NCBI RefSeq assembly: GCF_020176715.1
Contig: NZ_JAIVMF010000001.1
Span: forward strand, 434,001-498,000
Source: Stappia stellulata
GTDB taxonomy: Bacteria; Pseudomonadota; Alphaproteobacteria; Rhizobiales; Stappiaceae
Direction: 5' to 3'
DNA: 64,000 nucleotides
Part shown: positions 45,043 to 52,811 of the stretch, one piece after another
How positions within the stretch are numbered: the stretch's first letter is position 1
How the letters are laid out: each line of letters starts with the position of its first letter
Translations under genes and position numbers: made by a program
Notes under the pieces: generated by a model
The model's database searches: none
What the model saw: the letters and a program-made list of their open reading frames with translations, nothing else
Told to the model about the DNA's origin: nothing

Positions 45043-47103
45043 ATGGCGAAACAGGAGCCGGCCGGCCCGGCCGCGACACAGGATGCCCGCATCGTCTTCC
45101 AGCCGAGCGGCCGGCGGGGCACCTTCCCGCTCGGCACGCCGCTGCTCGATGCGGCGCGCGCGCTCGGCGTCTATGTGGAATCCGTGTGCGGCGGGCGCGG
45201 CATCTGCGGCCGCTGCCAGGTCTCCGTGTCCGAGGGCGCCTTCGCCAAGGAGAAGCTGACAAGTTCCGCCGATCATCTCGGCCCGGTGACCGAGGCGGAA
45301 ACCCGCTACGCCCGCTTGCGCGAGCTCAAGTCGGACCGGCGTCTGTCCTGCCAGGCGACGATCCAGGGCGACATGGTGGTCGACGTTCCGACCGATGCCC
45401 AGACCAACCGCCAGGTGGTGCGCAAGCGCGCGGAAGCGGTGAAGCTCGACGCCGACAGCGCCATCCGCCTCGTCACCGTCTCGATTGCCGAGCCGGACAT
45501 GGACATGCCGCTTGGCGATGCCGACCGGCTGCTTGCAGCACTTGCAGCCGAAACCGGCCTTGCCGGACTGACCCTCGACACGCCGCTTCTGTCGCGCGTG
45601 CAGTCCGTTTTGCACGTCGGCAACTGGCGGGTGACGGCCGCCATCTGGCAGGACGATGCGGCCCCGCCCTGCGTCATCGCTTTGTGGCCGGGCGAAAAGC
45701 GCACCGCCTACGGGCTGGCGGTCGACATCGGCTCCACCACCATCGCCGCGCATCTCTGCGATCTGTCGACAGGCCGCACGGTGACGTCGGCCGGCACCTC
45801 CAACCCGCAGATCCGCTTCGGCGAGGATCTGATGTCGCGCGTCTCCTATGTGCAGATGAACCCGGCGCGTCTGCCGGACCTGATCTCCACCGTGCGCGCC
45901 GCCGTCGACGCGCTGGTCGCCAAGCTCGTCGCCGATGTCGGCGCGACCCGCGACGATGTGCTCGACGCCGTCTTCGTCGGCAATCCGATCATGCATCACC
46001 TGTTTCTCGGCATCGACCCGACGGAGCTTGGCGGCGCGCCCTTCGCGCTGGCCGTCTCCGGCGCGGTGCACACCACGGCGCGCGCGCTCGATCTGGAACT
46101 GAACCCGGGCGCACGCGCCTACATCCTTCCCTGCATTGCCGGTCACGTCGGGGCGGATGCGGCGGCCGCCACGCTCTCCACCCGTCCGTTCGAGGCCGAG
46201 GCGCTGACGCTTGTCGTCGACATCGGCACCAACGCGGAAATCGTGCTCGGCACCCGCGAGCGGCTGCTTGCAGCCAGTTCGCCGACCGGCCCCGCCTTCG
46301 AGGGCGCGGAGATTTCCTGCGGCCAGCGCGCCGCCCCCGGCGCCATCGAGCGCATCCGCATCGACAAGGACACGCTGGAGCCGCGCTACAAGGTGATCGG
46401 CCTCGACGAATGGTCGGACGATCCGGCTTTCGCGGAGAAGAAGGATCAGGTCGGCGTCACCGGCATCTGCGGCTCCGGCATCATCGAGGCGGTGGCCGAG
46501 CTTTATCTCGCCGGCGTGGTCACGCAGGACGGGCGCATCGACGGGCGGCTTGCCGCCAAAAGCCCGCGCATCGTCCAGAAGGGCCGCACCCACGCCTATG
46601 TGGTGGCGAGCGAGGGCATCGAGCTCGTCATCACCCAGACCGACATTCGCGCGATCCAGCTCGCCAAGGCGGCGCTCTATGCCGGCGTGAAGCTCCTGCT
46701 CGACAAGCTCGGCAATCCGGAGATCGCGCGCATTCGGCTCGCCGGTGCCTTCGGCAGCTACATCGATACCAAATACGCCATGATCCTCGGGCTGATCCCC
46801 GATTGCGAGCTTTCCGAGGTCTCCGGCGTCGGCAATGCGGCGGGCACCGGCGCGCGCATGGCGCTGATCAACCGCGGCGAGCGGCGCACGGTCGAGCGGG
46901 TCGTGCGCGAGATCGAGAAGATCGAGACCGCACTGGAGCCGAAATTCCAGGAGCATTTCGTCAACGCCATGGCCTTCCCCAACAAGGTCGACCCCTTCCC
47001 GCGGCTGCGCAGCGTCGTCACCCTGCCCGAGCCGGCCGGGGAGGACGACCCTCCCCAGGACGAAGCCGACACGGGCCGCCGGCGTCGTCGACGCCGGGCC
47101 TGA
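45043..47103 (+). CDS. Corrinoid reductive-activation ferredoxin (RACo/RamA-type ASKHA ATPase)
   Basis: 686 residues: a plant-type 2Fe-2S domain (about 15-105; CGGRGICGRC plus LSCQA), a linker, and two ASKHA ATPase lobes (LAVDIGSTTIAAHL near 225, LVVDIGTNAEIVLG near 390). It uses ATP to return inactive Co(II) corrinoid to Co(I), necessary whenever the cofactor oxidises, which should be frequent in an aerobe. It ends in seven consecutive Arg codons (GRRRRRRRA) using four different Arg codons. ATG 45043 is used; GTG 45004 overlapping the previous stop is possible. Confidence 0.9.
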   Translation: MAKQEPAGPAATQDARIVFQPSGRRGTFPLGTPLLDAARALGVYVESVCGGRGICGRCQVSVSEGAFAKEKLTSSADHLGPVTEAETRYARLRELKSDRRLSCQATIQGDMVVDVPTDAQTNRQVVRKRAEAVKLDADSAIRLVTVSIAEPDMDMPLGDADRLLAALAAETGLAGLTLDTPLLSRVQSVLHVGNWRVTAAIWQDDAAPPCVIALWPGEKRTAYGLAVDIGSTTIAAHLCDLSTGRTVTSAGTSNPQIRFGEDLMSRVSYVQMNPARLPDLISTVRAAVDALVAKLVADVGATRDDVLDAVFVGNPIMHHLFLGIDPTELGGAPFALAVSGAVHTTARALDLELNPGARAYILPCIAGHVGADAAAATLSTRPFEAEALTLVVDIGTNAEIVLGTRERLLAASSPTGPAFEGAEISCGQRAAPGAIERIRIDKDTLEPRYKVIGLDEWSDDPAFAEKKDQVGVTGICGSGIIEAVAELYLAGVVTQDGRIDGRLAAKSPRIVQKGRTHAYVVASEGIELVITQTDIRAIQLAKAALYAGVKLLLDKLGNPEIARIRLAGAFGSYIDTKYAMILGLIPDCELSEVSGVGNAAGTGARMALINRGERRTVERVVREIEKIETALEPKFQEHFVNAMAFPNKVDPFPRLRSVVTLPEPAGEDDPPQDEADTGRRRRRRRA

Positions 47104-47110
47104 GCGGCGT

Positions 47111-47944
47111 CTACCAGCCGCGCCGGATCCAGATCTTTTCGCCGATGAGGCAGTCGTAGGGCGGCTGGAAATTGAACTGCGCCGGCATCACGCGGGCGTT
47201 GCCATCCGGCACGCCCGGCGGCATCAGCCCGCCGATCTCGAGCACCAGCTTGCGACGCACTGCCTCGGCGAACTGGTCCCAGTCGTTGACCGGGATCATG
47301 AAGGCGCCCGGCCCGCCGATCACGCAGCGGCGGTAATATTCGTCGAGATCCGGGATATTGAACTGCGAACCGTAACCGCCCTCGGTCATCAGCGGCAGGC
47401 CGTTGATGGTGATGCCCTTGGCGACCGCCGCGTCGCGCGCCATCGTCACCGGCAGGCCCTGATTGTTCGGCCCGTCGCCGGAGACGTCGATCACCCGCCG
47501 GTCGGGCAGGAACGGAACGGCCTCCAGCAGCTTTACCGCATGCGCGATCCCGCCGGAGATCGATGTCCTCCGTTCGCTCTGGCTGTATTCGCTCAGCAAT
47601 GTCGCCGCGACGGCTTGCGCGTCCTGCGGACCGCCGATCACCGTCCAGCCGACGATCTCGCGCGCATGATGATCGCCCGCCCATTCAAACAGCGTCACCG
47701 CGATGCGCCCGTGCGGTCCTTGCGCAATCGCGCGCAAGACCTGCGAACTGGCAATCGCATCCGCATAGCCACGCCGCTGGATGCGCATTTCCTCATGCGA
47801 CATCGACCGCGACACGTCGACGGCGAGCACCAGCGCCACATCCACGGCGACCTCGGAGCGTGCGGCAGGGACAATCGCCGCAGACACGATTGCGGTAAGG
47901 AAGAAGGCCCGCAGCACCGGGCCGAACTGGCCGAGCATTCGCAT
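47111..47944 (-). CDS. DUF1194 protein with von Willebrand A-like fold
   Basis: 277 residues with signal peptide (about 1-30). The metal-ion-dependent adhesion motif DVSRSMS near 43 and DVSGDG near 153 match the VWA-like DUF1194 family. Predicted to be periplasmic. It converges on the corrinoid operon with an 8-base gap and appears unrelated to it. Confidence 0.85.
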   Translation of the reverse strand: MRMLGQFGPVLRAFFLTAIVSAAIVPAARSEVAVDVALVLAVDVSRSMSHEEMRIQRRGYADAIASSQVLRAIAQGPHGRIAVTLFEWAGDHHAREIVGWTVIGGPQDAQAVAATLLSEYSQSERRTSISGGIAHAVKLLEAVPFLPDRRVIDVSGDGPNNQGLPVTMARDAAVAKGITINGLPLMTEGGYGSQFNIPDLDEYYRRCVIGGPGAFMIPVNDWDQFAEAVRRKLVLEIGGLMPPGVPDGNARVMPAQFNFQPPYDCLIGEKIWIRRGW

Positions 47945-48035
47945 GCCCCAAGACTACCGCAACGTCAGTCTGACGCCAGAGCCGATTGACGTTTGCGTGG
48001 AACAAGCGGCGCGCGATCCTTGACCCGTCCACCAC

Positions 48036-49286
48036 TCAATGCCCGCCCGCAAGCCCGCTTGAGAGCTGGAAGACGGCGATGCCGAGGCACAGGAGCGCGG
48101 CGAAAGCGCCCCACCAGCGAAAGCGGGCAAGGCCCGGATCGTCCAGCTTGGTGGCAAGAGAAAAGAGCGACAGGTTCACCAGCGTGAAGACGCCGAGCGT
48201 AACGAGGCTCGTCAGTTCGGCAAGCCGCACCAGCGGGAAGGCCAGCGCCAGCAGCAGGATCAGCGCCGCCACCGTCAGCGTCGCGCGCGCCGGCGTGTGC
48301 CTGCGCGCGTCGACCGCCCCGAACCAGCGCGGCGCGATGCCCTCGCGCGCCATGCCGTAGAGCACGCGGCTTGCCATGACGATCTGCACCAGAATGCCGT
48401 TGATCATGGCAATCGCGGCCCCCGCCGCGACCGGAGCACCGGGAAGACCCGTGATCTGCTCGAAGAGAACCGCGAGCGGCGCGCTCGACCCGGTAATCGC
48501 CGCCCTGTCGGGCGCAAGCACCGCGATCACGGCGAGCAGTACATAGATCCCGACGGTGATCCCGAGCGTCCAGAAGACCGCGCGCGGCGACGCGGTTTCG
48601 GGATCGATGGTCTCCTCCGCCATGTTCTCGATGTCCTCGAAGCCGATGAAGGCGAAGAAGGCGATGACGCTGCCCGAGAGGATCGCACCGATCAGCGCCG
48701 CGTCGCCCGGCGGCGTGAAGGCCGAGGCGATTTTTGGCGCATCGCTCATGAGCGGCACGCCGAAGGCGATCACCACAAGCAGGATGCCGATCTCGATGCA
48801 GGTAATCACGGCCGCGAAAGTGACGCTCTCGCGCACGCCGACCCAGGCAATCGCGGACAGAAGCGAAATCAGCCCGACAAGCAGCAGCCAGCCGGGAACG
48901 GGAAGGAGCGCCTGCACATAGCCGACGAAGGCGAGCGCGATCACCGCGCTCGAGACGATTCCGGTAGCGGCAACGCCATAGCCTGCGACCCTGCCCCAGC
49001 CGTGCCCGAGACCCCGATTGACGAAGACCGCCTCCCCGCCCGCGCGCGGAAAGCGCTTGACCAGCAGCGCATAGGACAGCCCCGTCGCGCCGGCGATGGC
49101 GCCGGCAATCAGGAAGGAGAGCGGCGCCTTGTCGCCGGCAAGCCGCAGGATTTCGCCGATCAGCGCGAAAATCCCCGCCCCGACGGTGACGCCGACACCG
49201 TAGAACACCAGCCACGGCAAGGTCAGCGTGCGCCGCAGGTGCGGCGCGCCGTCCGGCGATACATCGGGACGCCTGATGTTTTTCAT
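48036..49286 (-). CDS. APC-superfamily amino acid permease
   Basis: 416 residues with about twelve membrane helices; the first contains VGAGIFALIGEI (the GxG(I/V) substrate-site motif of APC carriers). FIGFEDIENMAEETIDPE is the family's central motif. Substrate not predictable; amino acid or amine uptake. 90 bases from the DUF1194 gene, same strand, probably separate. Confidence 0.85.
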   Translation of the reverse strand: MKNIRRPDVSPDGAPHLRRTLTLPWLVFYGVGVTVGAGIFALIGEILRLAGDKAPLSFLIAGAIAGATGLSYALLVKRFPRAGGEAVFVNRGLGHGWGRVAGYGVAATGIVSSAVIALAFVGYVQALLPVPGWLLLVGLISLLSAIAWVGVRESVTFAAVITCIEIGILLVVIAFGVPLMSDAPKIASAFTPPGDAALIGAILSGSVIAFFAFIGFEDIENMAEETIDPETASPRAVFWTLGITVGIYVLLAVIAVLAPDRAAITGSSAPLAVLFEQITGLPGAPVAAGAAIAMINGILVQIVMASRVLYGMAREGIAPRWFGAVDARRHTPARATLTVAALILLLALAFPLVRLAELTSLVTLGVFTLVNLSLFSLATKLDDPGLARFRWWGAFAALLCLGIAVFQLSSGLAGGH

Positions 49287-49342
49287 GACGCCAGACTAGC
49301 TGCCTCGACAGCCCCCGCCCATCCGTGGTGTTGCGGGGGCGG

Positions 49343-50491
49343 TTAGTCCATTTTGGACGGCGTTGCCTCTCCCCCGCCCCCATCGTCTCCGGTCGGCACA
49401 GCCGCGCTCCCGTCGCCTGCGGCTTGCCGGATGGTTTCCCTGGAACGTTGCAGATGCTCGGCGATCCTCTCCATCGCCGAATCGATGACCTGACGATAAG
49501 TGTCGTCGATGAAGCCGAAGACCTTTTCGTAATCGGCAAATCCGCGCTCGATCTGACCTTGCAGGAAGGCCATCGCGCGCGTCACGGCCTCGTCGTCGGG
49601 GTCGCCCAACCGACCGTGCGAGGCCTGAATGCAGCCGAAGGCGGTTCCAGGCGTTCGCGAAAAGCCGAAAGAGCGCGCATCTTCCACCAGGAGGATCGAC
49701 GGTTTGCGGTTGCGAAGAAAATGGATGTGGCCGTGGAGCCTGTAGCCGATGTGAAGATCGATCTCCGCATAAGCGCCGAGGTTCTCGGCCGGTCCGGCAA
49801 GCCGCAGGGAGTGGAAGCCGAGTTGCTTGGCGCGTGCCTCGAGTATCGACAGCAACGGCCCGCCAACGCTGTGGAGAGACACATAACGCGGCGAATCCGG
49901 GAACCGTTTCCTAACCGACTTGAGCAACTCGACGCTCTGCTCCAGGTAGCTGACGCCGTGCTGGAGACTGACGACAATGCTCGGCACCTCGGGAACCGGA
50001 ACCGGGTCCCTGCCAATGCGATCGGCATCGAAGAGCGCCATATCGCCGGAGTAAATGGCGGGAATCCCGTTTCGTTGAAGCCGTTGGACAATCATTTCGT
50101 CGCGACAGGGGAACGGACCATGACGTTCGGCCATCCTGCCGAGAAAATTGCGTGTTGCGGCATCCATGGCCACATCGAAAAACGCCGCCGGCGATGCGTC
50201 CACATGCTGATAGGCGCAACCGAGCGGAAAGAACCCGTCGATCCTGTCGAGGTCGTCGAACAGCGAATAAAGTCCGGGGTATGTCTTGTTCGTGACCGCA
50301 AACCCCGGCGCTATGACGTTGTGGCGGACCTTCTTGGTGAACCCGTTCAGGCTCTTTTCCCGAAAAAACAGAATCGGGTCGAAGTCCGGCCATTTGTTGC
50401 GGACGAGCGCAAGGGTTGATGCGGTGATCAGCGCGTCGCCGACGTTTTGAGACTTGTGCTCCGGATAGGTCGTCAGAAGGATGTCGGTCAT
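49343..50491 (-). CDS. Polysaccharide pyruvyl transferase family protein
   Basis: 382 residues. Features of this family are QNVGDALITASTLALV at the N-terminus and HIGYRLHGHIHFLRNRKPS with the catalytic-region His/Arg at about 245-265. It would add pyruvate to a sugar of an exopolysaccharide or surface glycan. No other glycan genes surround it. The last 30 residues are low-complexity Gly/acidic. Confidence 0.78.
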   Translation of the reverse strand: MTDILLTTYPEHKSQNVGDALITASTLALVRNKWPDFDPILFFREKSLNGFTKKVRHNVIAPGFAVTNKTYPGLYSLFDDLDRIDGFFPLGCAYQHVDASPAAFFDVAMDAATRNFLGRMAERHGPFPCRDEMIVQRLQRNGIPAIYSGDMALFDADRIGRDPVPVPEVPSIVVSLQHGVSYLEQSVELLKSVRKRFPDSPRYVSLHSVGGPLLSILEARAKQLGFHSLRLAGPAENLGAYAEIDLHIGYRLHGHIHFLRNRKPSILLVEDARSFGFSRTPGTAFGCIQASHGRLGDPDDEAVTRAMAFLQGQIERGFADYEKVFGFIDDTYRQVIDSAMERIAEHLQRSRETIRQAAGDGSAAVPTGDDGGGGEATPSKMD

Positions 50492-50745
50492 GGCGCTTTC
50501 GTGAAGTGAGGAAACGAATCCGCGCCATCATAGCGCCCAGCACGGCCCTGTCGCCGACAAGCCGCGGCAACGCGCAGTCCGGCGCTGGGAATCTCTCCCC
50601 GACGGGGGGGAGTGTAGCGTGGATGGGAGGTTGAGCACCAAAGACGGGCTCCCCCATACACACCGGCCATACAACCTATTGACGAAATGTGTGAATGGTC
50701 GACAATTTGGAATCTCAAAACATTTGAAGATTGAGGAGTTTTAAG

Positions 50746-51249
50746 GTGCGTTGGTTTTTCACAGTCATTCTCGTAACGCTGAGTGTTTCTTCATGGCCGG
50801 TCAACGCCGGATTTGATCGCTGGACCGCTGACAAAAAGTCCGACCCGTTTTCGGGAGGCCAGAAGGTTACGGTCACAAACATGTCTTCAATGCGCTCAGG
50901 AATTGTCATTTTCTGCGATAGCGCCGAAACCGGGCTGACAGTAAGAGCGATACCCGGCTACGCTTATCAAGCCGCCTTGGCCCTGATCGAGCCGGACATT
51001 CAGTTTGCCTTCGACGGCAAGAAGATGCTCAGCCAGAAGGGGGAAACAGGGACCGTCGGCGATAACCTTGCCGTATCGCAAGTCACGCTGTCTCCTGAAA
51101 ATTCAAGAATTTTTGCGAAAGCGTTCGCCGGAGCTGTCAAGCAAGTCGCTATCCAGGATGGTATCTCGGATCAGCCCCATTTGATGACGGCGCGGGGGTC
51201 AACCAAATCCGGACGTGCCCTTATCGAATGCATGCAAAGTCAAGAATAG
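50746..51249 (+). CDS. Exported protein of unknown function, lower GC
   Basis: 167 residues from GTG 50746 (GAGGAG 7 bases upstream), with a signal peptide (FFTVILVTLSVSS, cleavage near NAGF). The mature protein is small and soluble (SSMRSGIVIFCDSAETG; ISDQPHLMTARGSTKSG). I do not recognise it. Base composition is visibly lower in GC than the flanking genes, and the 254 bases before it are also AT-rich near the start, which may mark acquired DNA. Confidence 0.6.
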   Translation: MRWFFTVILVTLSVSSWPVNAGFDRWTADKKSDPFSGGQKVTVTNMSSMRSGIVIFCDSAETGLTVRAIPGYAYQAALALIEPDIQFAFDGKKMLSQKGETGTVGDNLAVSQVTLSPENSRIFAKAFAGAVKQVAIQDGISDQPHLMTARGSTKSGRALIECMQSQE

Positions 51250-51259
51250 TCGCCCCCCC

Positions 51260-52270
51260 TTACACCCGCCTGCGTCTCCCGCGCCGCCCGGCGCCGGTGT
51301 CGTCGCCGCTCTCCGCCGCCGGCGGGGAGACGAGCGGGCCGATGCGCGCGACGACCTCGTCGACGCTGGGGCGGGTGCCCGCCTCATGCGCGTCGATGGC
51401 TGCACGCATCGCGGCCAGATGGGCGTAGGAGGTGCCGCAGCAGCCGCCGATGATGCGCGCGCCGGCATCCATTGCAAGCCGCGCATAGTCGCCCATCAAC
51501 TCCGGCGTGCCGGTGTAGACCACCGCGTCGCCCTGAATGACCGGAATGCCGCAGTTCGCCTTGGCGATCACGACGGCCTCCGGATAGGTCTGCGTGATGT
51601 CCAGGATCGCGGCGAGCAGATCCGACGCGCCGACCCCGCAGTTGGAGCCGTAGGCCACCGGCGTGCAGGCGAACTCTCCGGCAAGCGCGCCGAGACCGGC
51701 CGGTTTCAGCCCCATCATCGTGCGCCCGGCGGTGTCGAAACTCGCCGTCACCACGAAGGGCATGTCGACGGCAGCCGCCGCCTCGGCCGCTGCGCGCATT
51801 TCCTCCGCAGCCGACATGGTCTCGATCCACAGCACATCCGCGCCGCCGTCCTTCAACCCTTGCGCCTGTTCGGCGAAGGCTGCGACCGCATCCTCATGGG
51901 TGAGCGCGCCGAGCGGGACGAAGAGCTCGCCCGTCGGGCCGATGGAACCGCCGACGATCACCGGACGCCCGGCACTCTCGGCCACCTCGCGCGCCAGACG
52001 CGCGGCGGCGGCGTTCAGCTCATTCACCCGCCCCTCCAGCTTGTGCAGCTTCAGCCGGTGACGGTTGGCGCCGAAGGTGTTGGTCAGGATGATATCGGCG
52101 CCGGCCTCGACGAAATTTCGATGCAGCGCGCGGATCTTGTCGGGCTCGGTGACATTCCACTCCTCCGGCGGATCGCCGGACGTCAGCCCCATGTCGAAGA
52201 GATTGGTGCCGGTCGCCCCGTCGGCGAGCAGCGTGCCCTTCTCCGCCAGAAGATCCTCAAGTCTGTTCAC
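51260..52270 (-). CDS. Betaine-homocysteine S-methyltransferase-like protein
   Basis: 336 residues from GTG 52270 (GAGGAAC upstream; the longer ATG frame enters the repeat region). A homocysteine-binding TIM barrel with LADGATGTNLFDMG, the zinc ligands GSNCGVG near 215 and GGCCGTS near 283. It methylates homocysteine to methionine; the rhizobial relatives use glycine betaine as donor. The C-terminus is Arg-rich (GRRGRRRRV), as in the corrinoid partners, so a methyl-corrinoid donor is possible too. Convergent with the unknown exported gene. Confidence 0.82.
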   Translation of the reverse strand: MNRLEDLLAEKGTLLADGATGTNLFDMGLTSGDPPEEWNVTEPDKIRALHRNFVEAGADIILTNTFGANRHRLKLHKLEGRVNELNAAAARLAREVAESAGRPVIVGGSIGPTGELFVPLGALTHEDAVAAFAEQAQGLKDGGADVLWIETMSAAEEMRAAAEAAAAVDMPFVVTASFDTAGRTMMGLKPAGLGALAGEFACTPVAYGSNCGVGASDLLAAILDITQTYPEAVVIAKANCGIPVIQGDAVVYTGTPELMGDYARLAMDAGARIIGGCCGTSYAHLAAMRAAIDAHEAGTRPSVDEVVARIGPLVSPPAAESGDDTGAGRRGRRRRV

Positions 52271-52357
52271 TGGCCTGTTCCTCACGTTTCCACGCGGCTC
52301 TGCATCCCGCCGCCGCCACACACGCCACGCAACACAAACTGCGCATGTGCCCGACCC

Positions 52358-52450
52358 CACACACCGACGTCACCCACGGCTCGACCGGGGTCCATTCCAC
52401 GGCGCCGCCCAACCCGGGGCGCGTGGAGGCGCAAACGCATTCGCCACCGC
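52358..52450. repeat. Intergenic direct repeat, copy 1
   Basis: Starts CACACACCGACGTCACCC and includes GGTCCATTCCACGGCGCC and CGCCACCGC. It aligns with copy 2 at 52705-52797 with moderate divergence. An inverted partner GGACCCCGG...GGGGTGACG follows near 52483-52521. Together these fill the 541-base gap 52271-52811, where no gene is seen. Confidence 0.55.
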
Positions 52451-52704
52451 TCCGGCCTCCACTCCTGCCGGGGTTGCCAATGGACCCCGGATCTTCGGCT
52501 GCGCCTGCGTCCGGGGTGACGTCGGGGGAGATGGCGTCCATTGCGCCCCGCCCGCCGACACCCCAACCACGCACGCACCCAAGGCGGAAGCAGATCGCAA
52601 GCCCTGCCTCCCCGCACAACCGGCCTCCCGGCGGAGGAGGCGGGCATGCCCTTCGGCCCACACAGTCCCTGTGCCGCCCCCAGAACCGGGTACGAGCTTC
52701 GCCG

Positions 52705-52797
52705 CACACACCGATGTCATCCCGGCCCCCGAGCCGGGATCCATTCCACATCGCTGCCCAACCTGGCGCGCGCGGCACCGCGACTCCACCCGCCACC
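52705..52797. repeat. Intergenic direct repeat, copy 2
   Basis: Begins CACACACCGATGTCATCCC, then GCCGGGATCCATTCCAC and CTGCCCAACC; alignable with copy 1 about 350 bases upstream. The GTCATCCCGG...CCGGGATC core resembles the repeat at 39791. It ends just short of the stop of the FAD dehydrogenase gene. Confidence 0.55.
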
Positions 52798-52811
52798 GCG
52801 CCCCGCGTCCC

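Noticed and set aside
52358-52797. CRISPR array
   Set aside because: Only two divergent 90-base units with unequal spacing and no cas genes; better explained as interspersed repeats.
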